Positions 1 to 5,714 of a stretch of 5,714 bases of DNA are shown piece by piece. The stretch lies in NCBI GenBank assembly GCA_002364535.1, contig DEYL01000041.1, positions 11,970 through 17,683 on the forward strand, written 5' to 3'. Position 1 is the first letter of the stretch. Every line of letters begins with the position of its first letter. This stretch comes from Flavobacteriaceae bacterium UBA3159 (GTDB taxonomy: Bacteria > Bacteroidota > Bacteroidia > Flavobacteriales > Flavobacteriaceae). A program made the position numbers and the translations under genes. The notes beneath the pieces were generated by a model. The model did no database searches and was not told the origin of the DNA. It worked only from the letters and a program-made list of their open reading frames with translations.

Positions 1-494
1 GAAAAGGTAGAAGTCAATTGGTCAAAATCACAGCCAGTGAAACCAAGTCCTGCCAATATTTTTTCTGTTTGCGCTTTATACTTATACCCACCCAAGATCT
101 CAAATGCGCTCCCCAGATCGCTCAGCTCTTGAATTAGTTCTTGATACTCATCACTCTCGTAATCAGTTCGCGTATTGAGCAACTCACTGACTTCTTGCTG
201 ACGGGATTGATTTTTTAAAATTTCGGGAAAGGCTTGAAAAGTTTCCTCCAATACCGTTCGATGATTTTCTACTTCTAACTCCTGAGGTAAATAGCCTATG
301 GTGGCATTTTTTTCCAGAGACATCCCTCCTACCGAGGGAGTATTCTGTCCAGCCAATAATTTGAGAAACGTACTTTTTCCGGCACCATTTTTTCCAATCA
401 GCCCAATACGATCCCCTCGACCAATTCTAAAGGAAAGATTCTCAAAAAGTACCTCTCCTCCAAAAGAAACCCCTAAATTTTGAACGTCAAGCAT
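1..494 (-). CDS. ABC-F family ATPase, N-terminal part (3' end cut by window edge)
   Basis: This is the first 164 codons of a soluble ATP-binding cassette protein; the gene continues beyond base 1. The translation starts MLDVQNLGVSFGGEVLFENL. Walker A (GKNGAGKST) is at residues 34-42, and a Q-loop (YLPQE) is at 68-72. An acidic helical insert follows, and then a segment GGYKYKAQTEKILAGLGF that is typical of the first nucleotide-binding domain of ABC-F proteins. The last visible residues, LTSTFS, lead into where the ABC signature (SGGW-type in this family) should begin. No membrane segment is visible. Known for the family: two fused ATPase domains, usually 500-650 residues, acting on ribosomes (translation factors or, in some branches, antibiotic resistance). 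Which subfamily this is cannot be told from the half domain shown. The ATG at 492-494 lies 11 nt after the stop of the oxidoreductase gene, which suggests co-transcription. No Shine-Dalgarno sequence is seen; the leader is AT-rich as usual in Bacteroidota. Confidence 0.93.
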   Translation of the reverse strand, partial: MLDVQNLGVSFGGEVLFENLSFRIGRGDRIGLIGKNGAGKSTFLKLLAGQNTPSVGGMSLEKNATIGYLPQELEVENHRTVLEETFQAFPEILKNQSRQQEVSELLNTRTDYESDEYQELIQELSDLGSAFEILGGYKYKAQTEKILAGLGFTGCDFDQLTSTF

Positions 495-505
495 GATTCA
501 ATTTA

Positions 506-1561
506 TCAGTTGCGAAAATACTGTTTTTCAAAACGTTTTATATCGGCCTCAGGTGGTAGTTTTTCGTTATTTTCTATATACTGGAAAAGCCAGTCGGAAA
601 GAAGAGGGGACATTAGCACCCCTCGGGTTCCCACCCCATTTAATAGGTATACATTGTCGAGCTTGGGGTGTCTGCCCAGTAAAGGTCTCCTGTCGACAAC
701 AGTAGCTCTAATTTGAGCCTTGTGTTCGAGGATTTCAAAAGGGAGTTTTAAAAATTGTTTCAACTTAGAAAGTAGCCACGCTTTTCCTTCCTCTGAGACC
801 CTGGTGGTCTTGTCATTTCGATTAAAAGTCGCTCCCACCCAAAATGTCTTATTTCCCATAGGAGAAAGAAAAATAGGCCCTTTAAAGATAACCTGCTCGG
901 TAAGTTGCTCACACTTTATGGTAAGAATTTCTCCTTTAGATCCGATCAAAGGCAAAAAATTAAAGTTGGGATTTTTAAGCCCATGATAGCCCTCACAAAA
1001 TACAATCTTGCGGGCTTTAATTCCTTTGTATTCGATAAGTTCGCCATGGATTAAAGCCCTGTAATCTAATTTTTCTGGTATGAATTGATGGGGAATAACT
1101 TTCTCTATGTAGTGACTCAAAAGTCTTTTGGTATCCACTCTGACGCTTTGAATCACCTCACCGAAAGCGAAAGGCGCGATCACTTCGGGAAATTTATCCC
1201 CTGAGATCAATTGTTTGTTTAAATACTTTTCGAGCGATGTGCTTGAAGCAGCAACCCTCCAATCATTTTGCTCTTGAATGTCATTTAAAATTCTATAGAT
1301 GGGCAGTGGGTGGATGATTTTGGATTGAATCCGTTCTTCTAAATCGGAATAAAAAGGAAGCGCATAATCCAAAAAGTCCCCGGCTCTCCAAACAGAGTTG
1401 AAACGTTTTAAAACTGTGGGATTGACAATTCCTGCGGCAAGATGAGAGGCACTTTCCTCCTTTGAAGCCAGTACCACAAAACTTTTATCATACCTGCGCA
1501 ACTGATCGGCATAATTAAGTCCGGCAATACCAAAACCCACAATTAATGTATCTACTTTCAT
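506..1561 (-). CDS. FAD-dependent oxidoreductase, DAO (D-amino-acid oxidase-like) family
   Basis: This 351-residue protein is probably a soluble cytoplasmic flavoenzyme. The N-terminus (DTLIVGFGIAG) forms the first Rossmann beta-strand with a GxGxxG FAD-binding motif at residues 9-14. Further family marks are AAGIVNP at 42-48, a second dinucleotide-contact stretch KIVFCEGYHG at 185-194, PLIGSKGEIL at 205-214, and a C-terminal FAD-closing block with DRRPLLG at 290-296 and NGVGTRG at 308-314. Length and layout fit the DAO superfamily (glycine oxidase, sarcosine oxidase, the oxidase half of MnmC). The GTRG plus PLLSDWL ending looks somewhat like the MnmC oxidase domain, but no methyltransferase domain is attached, so the substrate is unknown. 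There is no signal peptide or membrane helix. The ATG at 1561 is the right start because the Rossmann strand begins at residue 4. A terminator hairpin lies directly upstream, so expression may depend on readthrough or on a promoter inside gldN. The ABC-F gene follows after 11 nt. Confidence 0.9.
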   Translation of the reverse strand: MKVDTLIVGFGIAGLNYADQLRRYDKSFVVLASKEESASHLAAGIVNPTVLKRFNSVWRAGDFLDYALPFYSDLEERIQSKIIHPLPIYRILNDIQEQNDWRVAASSTSLEKYLNKQLISGDKFPEVIAPFAFGEVIQSVRVDTKRLLSHYIEKVIPHQFIPEKLDYRALIHGELIEYKGIKARKIVFCEGYHGLKNPNFNFLPLIGSKGEILTIKCEQLTEQVIFKGPIFLSPMGNKTFWVGATFNRNDKTTRVSEEGKAWLLSKLKQFLKLPFEILEHKAQIRATVVDRRPLLGRHPKLDNVYLLNGVGTRGVLMSPLLSDWLFQYIENNEKLPPEADIKRFEKQYFRN

Positions 1562-1594
1562 AAATAAAAAAAGCGTTATCTAACGATAACGCTT
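1562..1594 (-). terminator. Rho-independent terminator after gldN, abutting the next start codon
   Basis: A perfect 10-bp inverted repeat (AAGCGTTATC at 1571-1580, GATAACGCTT at 1585-1594) encloses a 4-nt loop. Read on the minus strand, the stem ends in TT and is followed by TTTTT, then ATTT, and then the ATG of the oxidoreductase gene. The stem base lies 21 nt past the gldN stop codon, the usual place for an intrinsic terminator of the gldK-gldN unit. The stem is only moderately GC-rich (4 of 10 pairs), so leakage is plausible. On the plus strand the stem is followed by TCAATTT, a poor U-tract, and no plus-strand gene ends here, so the minus orientation is favoured. Confidence 0.82.
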
Positions 1595-1615
1595 TCAATT
1601 TAAAGGAATTTCAAA

Positions 1616-2518
1616 TTAGTTGTTCCACATATCTTGCTCATAATCTCGAATGACGGATTTGATCCTTTCAGACTCCAGTAGCATTCTTAATGCATCTTCG
1701 TAGATGTAGTCTTTAACTTCCCGGTCTTCATATACATTTTCTTCTTTGTAAATGGTAGAATTAAACCTTCTGGAATTTAACATATGATCGTAGGTGATAG
1801 GCTGAGAAGAATTTCTAGTATTGAACACTTTGATTTGATTGAGGGATGATCTTGCATCGGGAAACCAAACCCAAAAGAGTTCAACCAAATCTTCTTCCTC
1901 GCCAGCTAGAGTCTTAACAGCTACATCAGGAGCAACAGGACAAACTGCCAACAGTCTATATTTGAGTTCCCCGAGTCGCTTGTCGAAGTACCATGTCCCC
2001 TTGATCTTGTATTGTCTAATTTCGGCTGCAGTAATTCGTCTACGCTCGATAAACTGAGGGTCAACAAAACCATCTGCGTTAAATTGTTCATAACCTGCAT
2101 CTGTAGTATCAACTGCTATCAATCTTTCTTGGATTTCCTCATAGGTGAGTTTTTCCTGAAAATATGCAGATTTATATACCTCCTTGATGTTACTATTACT
2201 CAGATTCTTTTTGAGAACATCAAAAAGTGATCGTCTGTCCGGACCTAAATTCAGTGTATCAGTAGGGTAGTAGTAAGGAAAGTTTACCCTTTCATCCAAA
2301 TCAATAACTTCCCAAATAGTCTTTGACCACATCAAATCTCGGTCATCAACAAATCCATAAGCCAACGGTTTTTCATCGTTAGCTTCCATCTGTTGATCAT
2401 TAAGATTACCTACTTCTTGAGGTACTCTGGCATTCAATAGATTGGCTTGTCCAATAGCGGTATTGACTCCAACAAGGATCAAGGTAATTAACGATAACAT
2501 TTTAAAAACTTGACTCAT
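1616..2518 (-). CDS. gldN: T9SS/gliding motility ring protein GldN (PorN family)
   Basis: GldN is a 300-residue periplasmic protein that, with the lipoprotein GldK, forms the ring complex beneath the outer membrane; the GldM shaft is thought to contact it. An N-terminal Sec signal peptide is visible: a hydrophobic core at residues 6-19 (KMLSLITLILVGVN), with probable cleavage around AIG-QA at 23-25. There is no lipobox cysteine, so it is not a lipoprotein. Family-type blocks are DDRDLMWSKTIWEVIDLDE at 58-76, FPYYYP at 80-85 and GTWYFDKRLGELKYRLL at 174-190. A charged C-terminal tail (about 260-300) is rich in Glu, Asp, Arg and Tyr. The only cysteine is Cys193. Length is close to the usual GldN size. 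It starts 11 nt after the gldM stop, consistent with one operon, and is followed by a terminator. No gldO-like paralogue follows, unlike in Flavobacterium johnsoniae, so this copy may be the only one at this locus. Confidence 0.95.
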   Translation of the reverse strand: MSQVFKMLSLITLILVGVNTAIGQANLLNARVPQEVGNLNDQQMEANDEKPLAYGFVDDRDLMWSKTIWEVIDLDERVNFPYYYPTDTLNLGPDRRSLFDVLKKNLSNSNIKEVYKSAYFQEKLTYEEIQERLIAVDTTDAGYEQFNADGFVDPQFIERRRITAAEIRQYKIKGTWYFDKRLGELKYRLLAVCPVAPDVAVKTLAGEEEDLVELFWVWFPDARSSLNQIKVFNTRNSSQPITYDHMLNSRRFNSTIYKEENVYEDREVKDYIYEDALRMLLESERIKSVIRDYEQDMWNN

Positions 2519-2529
2519 GACTTTAAGAA

Positions 2530-4110
2530 TTAGTTAACCAACTGACAAATTACAGGTGAAATTTTCTTGAATTTGTATGATGGATTCTTGGGGTTCACTA
2601 CTTTGATGTCAAAAATTTGAACTGACTGACCCGCTTTAGCTCTTCTTAGAGCACTTTTTGCTCTGGAATCTAGTCTACTTCCATTAATACTTATGGTAGG
2701 TTGTCCCGGAACTTTGAATTTAAAACTTACAGTTTTTAAGGTAATATCAAAGTCAAAATCCTCCAATACTGCTCCAATACTTGAAATCTCCAAACTAGAC
2801 TTGGGAATTGTAACTGAACCTGTTTGTTTTCTCACAGTTCCTTGAGGCGCAGGGATATCCTTGATTCTAAATTTAGATGTGGTTGTAACCCTTTGTCCAT
2901 CTGGTAATGTTCCAGAGGCAGAAATTTTAATTTCTCTACCTTTTCCTGGTACCATGTTGTATTTACTTCCCCTAAGTTTTTTAAGTCCAGGTGCAGAAGC
3001 AGACACTTTATTATCTGGAATACCGGGAATGGATATGGTCATAGGATTTTCAACTCCCCTGTAAACTACATTCATTTTATCGGCGGAAATAACCGCAGAA
3101 TTGGGTTTGGATATTACTGCAAATGATTGATTTACAGGAATTTTAGACTCTACACCTTCGTTTAGAAAAATCAAATTTCCTTCAATCTCATGATCCCCTG
3201 GACTTCCAGCAGATACCTTGAGTTTGATTCCTCCAGCAATGAGATCATAATCTTTTTCCTGAAGTTTTCTCCCATCAATTTTTAAATCAACACTATTTGG
3301 GTTTTGTGCTCCACCTTTTCTACCCAATACAATACTTCCGTCAAAAGTTTCCCCCTGATAGTAAGCACCCTTCTCGGTTTTTAATAAACTGATATAGTTA
3401 GATTCATTTACATTAGAGGACATCTTCAGCTCCTTACCCATAAGTGTTGCAAACACATCATGTTCTGTTTGACGAATATCGTTTTGCATCATGGAAAATT
3501 TAGCAAGTGAAGAGACTAAAGGAAATCCTTGAAAATTGGAATTCAACCATGGCTGATCCAAACCATCTCTATTTTGTACATTTCCATTTTCATCACCTGT
3601 GAAAAAGCGTGCTTCAACCATTTCAATATATTCAGGGTATTGACTTCCAAAAACCTGAATTACATGCATCTTATAAGTATTAATCATATCGAGGAATTCT
3701 TGAGCTGCCGCTCCTCCTCCTTCTTTAAAGAAAATAACATCTAAAGCCTCCCCTTTGTCCATTTGAGCATACTCCTTCAATTCAGGATCTTTTTCTCTTT
3801 GCTTTTCGGTTATAATGGTCATGATTTCAGAGATTCTATCATAGAATTCATCCGACTCCCCTTTAATTTCCTTAGCAGTTCTCAAATGCCCAACCCATTT
3901 GCCTCCTTTTTCCTTGGCATTGACCTCGATATTTTCGAATATGTTATTGTTACTCTCATCCACCCTTACGTTAGCATCGCTAATTTTTTCATACATCTGA
4001 CCAAATCCATCTAAAACTTCCTTACTTACATTCAAAGCAAGCATGGTGATGAATACCAAATACATCAAACTGATGAGTTTCTGCCTGGGTGTTTCTTTTG
4101 CTCCAGCCAT
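2530..4110 (-). CDS. gldM: T9SS/gliding motor shaft protein GldM (PorM family)
   Basis: GldM is the 526-residue inner-membrane protein whose homodimer forms the rotor shaft of the T9SS motor and spans the periplasm. The N-terminus is short and cytoplasmic, followed by one membrane helix at about residues 12-30 (KLISLMYLVFITMLALNVS). Arg9, the residue known in F. johnsoniae to pair with the GldL glutamate, is at the same position here. By analogy with solved GldM/PorM structures, the periplasmic part divides roughly into a helical domain D1 (35-225) and three beta-rich domains, D2 (226-335), D3 (336-420, containing NVVYRGVENPMTISIPGIP) and D4 (421-526). These borders are estimates. Length is close to that of known GldM proteins (a little over 500), so the gene is complete. 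The start at 4110 lies 8 nt after the gldL stop. An AGGA sits one base before the ATG, too close to act as a normal Shine-Dalgarno site. The gldN start follows 11 nt after the stop, which points to tight co-expression. Confidence 0.97.
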   Translation of the reverse strand: MAGAKETPRQKLISLMYLVFITMLALNVSKEVLDGFGQMYEKISDANVRVDESNNNIFENIEVNAKEKGGKWVGHLRTAKEIKGESDEFYDRISEIMTIITEKQREKDPELKEYAQMDKGEALDVIFFKEGGGAAAQEFLDMINTYKMHVIQVFGSQYPEYIEMVEARFFTGDENGNVQNRDGLDQPWLNSNFQGFPLVSSLAKFSMMQNDIRQTEHDVFATLMGKELKMSSNVNESNYISLLKTEKGAYYQGETFDGSIVLGRKGGAQNPNSVDLKIDGRKLQEKDYDLIAGGIKLKVSAGSPGDHEIEGNLIFLNEGVESKIPVNQSFAVISKPNSAVISADKMNVVYRGVENPMTISIPGIPDNKVSASAPGLKKLRGSKYNMVPGKGREIKISASGTLPDGQRVTTTSKFRIKDIPAPQGTVRKQTGSVTIPKSSLEISSIGAVLEDFDFDITLKTVSFKFKVPGQPTISINGSRLDSRAKSALRRAKAGQSVQIFDIKVVNPKNPSYKFKKISPVICQLVN

Positions 4111-4118
4111 GTCCTATT

Positions 4119-4766
4119 CTAGTTTTTGTTCATAGCATTAAGCATACCATTGTATACTTGATTCAAAGCAGCAAGGTTGGAAGATAATGCTTCCATTTGT
4201 TGTTTGAGCTTTGCAGCATTTTCGGCAACTTGATCATTAAAGGTTGCATTGTTCCCTGATGAACTAATTTGCGCTGCGTAAACCTGATTGAGTTGCTCCA
4301 GTTTTTGGGAAGCTCCTGCCAGTTGCTGGCTGTAATTTTCTGAAGAAGACGCCGCCTCTGCTGCTGGAGATAATGCTTGAGCTGAAGCCTCTAGGTTTTT
4401 GATACTTTTGGTAAGATTGTTCATCAATGCTACATCAAGTTTAGCTTCTTTAAGCATTTCGTCAATCTTAGAAGAGAGACCTTCCTGTCCAGCTCCTGAA
4501 GAAGCTTTAGCAGCACCACCTTTGACCTTTTTTACATAGTCATCGTGTTCTTCTTTTATTTCTCCTGTGTTCAAAGCTGCTACCGTAAAAATCAAAGCCT
4601 CAGTCCCCAAACCTAAACCAAGGACCAGGCCTCCAGTAATTGGGCCAATCTCTAAGTGAAGAATTTTGAAAAGTGCACCTATAATTACAACTGCACCTCC
4701 TAAACCAAATAGCATGTGCATTGCAACTTTTCCTCTTAATCTTTTTTTCAATAGTTTGTCGTCCAT
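4119..4766 (-). CDS. gldL: T9SS/gliding motor stator protein GldL (PorL family)
   Basis: GldL is the 215-residue inner-membrane partner of GldM; a ring of GldL around the GldM helices uses the proton gradient to drive rotation. Two membrane helices are clear, at about residues 14-36 and 43-65, joined by a short loop (HLEIGP). Within them, Lys34, His37 and Glu56 match, with an offset of seven, the Lys27, His30 and Glu49 that I recall from F. johnsoniae GldL; Glu49 is the key motor residue. The cytoplasmic tail (66-215) is Ala/Ser/Gln-rich and predicted helical. It has a conserved-looking IDEMLKEAKLD at 101-111 and two LNQVY elements at 159-163 and 201-205, the second in the typical LNQVYNGMLNAM ending. 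The start at 4766 adds a charged seven-residue extension (DDKLLKKR region) relative to that protein. A later Met at 16 would cut into helix 1, so 4766 is preferred. It follows gldK by 42 AT-rich nt and precedes gldM by 8 nt. Confidence 0.97.
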   Translation of the reverse strand: MDDKLLKKRLRGKVAMHMLFGLGGAVVIIGALFKILHLEIGPITGGLVLGLGLGTEALIFTVAALNTGEIKEEHDDYVKKVKGGAAKASSGAGQEGLSSKIDEMLKEAKLDVALMNNLTKSIKNLEASAQALSPAAEAASSSENYSQQLAGASQKLEQLNQVYAAQISSSGNNATFNDQVAENAAKLKQQMEALSSNLAALNQVYNGMLNAMNKN

Positions 4767-4808
4767 TTTAATATAGTGTTATAGTTATGAAGATTTAAAA
4801 TTAAAAAT

Positions 4809-5714
4809 TTATTTGATCTTAACCTTAGATGTTCCAAGATAATCTTGAACAGTTCTGAAACCAATATAGCTTCTGGCGGTATCAGAATATTCGTAGTCTC
4901 TTGAGCTTACCCTTAAAAAGTAAGCTACATCCTTCCAAGAACCTCCTCTGACAACTTTTCGTGATTCGGTCTGGAGTGACATATTGGGGTTAAGGGAAGC
5001 GACATATTCATAGGCTCCAGAATCATAAGATGAACTTGTCCACTCAGACACATTACCAGCCATATTGAATAGGTTATAATCATTAGGTAAGTATGATTTC
5101 GCTTCCACGGTGTATACCGCTTGGTCAGCTGCATAATCACCTCTTAAAGGCTTAAAGTTGGCTAGAAAACACGCCCTGTCATTAAGCAAATAGGGCCCTC
5201 CCCATGGATATGTTCCGGAAGGAATGCCTCCTCGGGCAGCATACTCCCACTCTGCTTCACTGGGTAGTCTGAAATTATTAACCAAATGCTTTCCTTTGGA
5301 TTTTTGATAGCTGTTTTTAAAATGTGTTCTCCAATTACAAAAAGCGACTGCTTGCGACCACGAAATCCCAACAACTGGATAGTCTTGGAAGGCCGGGTGA
5401 GAGAAATACTCGTTGTGCATCGGCTCGTTGTAGGAATATATGAAATCTTTTATCCAAACCGTCGTATCAGGATATATTTGAATTTCTTCTTGTTTGATAT
5501 ATGGTTTGCGGTTGATAAATTGTTGACGAGTTCTTTTGGATTCAGCTGCTGCAGCTTCAGCATCAAACCATGTATACTTGTAGACCAGTTTGGTAACATC
5601 GATTTTCATCTCACCATTATACCATAAATCAGGGGGGAGGTACATGGAATCCAATACCTCAGAATAGGCTTGGTCTGGGTAATCTCCAGTTTCCCAGTAG
5701 ATATCATTATCCCA
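4809..5714 (-). CDS. gldK: T9SS/gliding lipoprotein GldK, FGE-sulfatase-like fold (5' end cut by window edge)
   Basis: This is the C-terminal 301 residues of GldK (PorK), the outer-membrane lipoprotein that forms the T9SS ring with GldN. The frame is open to the window edge (beginning WDNDIYWETGD), so the real start and the lipobox lie outside. A TTG at 5652-5654 is an internal Leu codon, not a start. Formylglycine-generating-enzyme (SUMF1-type) motifs, numbered from the first visible residue, are PVVGISWSQAVAFCNWR at 113-129, FRLPSEAEWEYAARGG at 148-163, YPWGG at 169-173, NMAGNVSEW at 217-225, VVRGGSW at 254-260 and YIGFR at 283-287. The two catalytic cysteines of true FGE should fall shortly after RGGS, but this stretch has none, which implies a structural rather than enzymatic role. 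Only two cysteines occur in the visible part. Full-length GldK is usually around 400-500 residues, so one to two hundred residues are missing. The stop lies 42 nt before gldL. Confidence 0.95.
   Translation of the reverse strand, partial: WDNDIYWETGDYPDQAYSEVLDSMYLPPDLWYNGEMKIDVTKLVYKYTWFDAEAAAAESKRTRQQFINRKPYIKQEEIQIYPDTTVWIKDFIYSYNEPMHNEYFSHPAFQDYPVVGISWSQAVAFCNWRTHFKNSYQKSKGKHLVNNFRLPSEAEWEYAARGGIPSGTYPWGGPYLLNDRACFLANFKPLRGDYAADQAVYTVEAKSYLPNDYNLFNMAGNVSEWTSSSYDSGAYEYVASLNPNMSLQTESRKVVRGGSWKDVAYFLRVSSRDYEYSDTARSYIGFRTVQDYLGTSKVKIK

Noticed and set aside
298..716. Overlapping short plus-strand frames across the oxidoreductase/ABC-F junction
   Set aside because: They are antisense to the Walker A region and to the flavoenzyme C-terminus, overlap each other in different frames, and have no recognisable motifs.
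720..986. An 88-codon plus-strand open frame opposite the oxidoreductase gene
   Set aside because: It is fully inside a well-supported minus-strand gene and has no family motifs.
2488..2497. TAACGATAAC-like string in gldN resembling part of the terminator (1581-1590)
   Set aside because: It is a short match inside signal-peptide codons with no inverted partner nearby; chance similarity is likely.
4767..4808. Possible promoter or terminator between gldK and gldL
   Set aside because: The 42 nt are almost all A and T, with no GC-containing stem and no convincing TTTG / TAnnTTTG pair, so they read as an ordinary intra-operon spacer.
5286..5627. A 113-codon plus-strand open frame opposite gldK
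   Set aside because: It lies wholly antisense to strongly motif-supported gldK codons, and its translation shows no recognisable domain. It is best explained as a shadow frame.
5652..5654. TTG as a start codon for gldK
   Set aside because: The frame stays open upstream to the window edge with GldK-like sequence, and a start here would remove the signal peptide and lipid-anchor cysteine expected for GldK.
1..5714. CRISPR arrays, tRNA or rRNA genes, insertion sequences, attachment sites
   Set aside because: No direct repeat array, cloverleaf-like segment, transposase frame or terminal inverted repeats were seen; nearly all bases are taken up by six protein-coding genes.

Overview
The window comes from a member of the Bacteroidota. 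It carries the core of the type IX secretion system (T9SS) and gliding machinery in the order gldK-gldL-gldM-gldN, a gene set known only from that phylum. Moderate-to-low GC, intergenic spacers rich in A and T, and no convincing Shine-Dalgarno sequences fit this. The protein flavour (GldM starting MAGAKETPRQ, an Ala/Ser-rich GldL tail) looks more like Cytophagales/Cyclobacteriaceae than Flavobacterium, but that finer placement is only an impression.

All six supported genes lie on the minus strand, so transcription runs from high to low coordinates. From the right edge: gldK (3' part only, cut by the window end), a 42-nt gap, gldL, an 8-nt gap, gldM, an 11-nt gap, gldN. After gldN comes a 54-nt gap holding a strong intrinsic-terminator hairpin. 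Then come a FAD-dependent oxidoreductase of the DAO fold, an 11-nt gap, and the 5' part of an ABC-F ATPase gene that runs off the left edge. There is no gene-free stretch longer than 54 nt.

How the genes work together: GldL (two membrane helices) and GldM (one membrane helix plus a long periplasmic shaft) form the inner-membrane, proton-driven rotary motor. GldK (an outer-membrane lipoprotein with a formylglycine-generating-enzyme-like fold) and GldN (periplasmic) form the ring complex under the outer membrane that the GldM shaft contacts. Together they energise secretion of proteins with T9SS C-terminal signals and, in gliding species, adhesin movement. The residues thought to be central to the motor (GldL Glu in helix 2, GldM Arg9) are present, so the motor looks functional. 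The oxidoreductase and ABC-F ATPase have no established T9SS role and probably form a separate small transcription unit.

I do not see an undescribed system here; this is a recognisable, intact T9SS core. The least expected item is the terminator hairpin, whose U-tract ends only a few bases before the oxidoreductase start codon.
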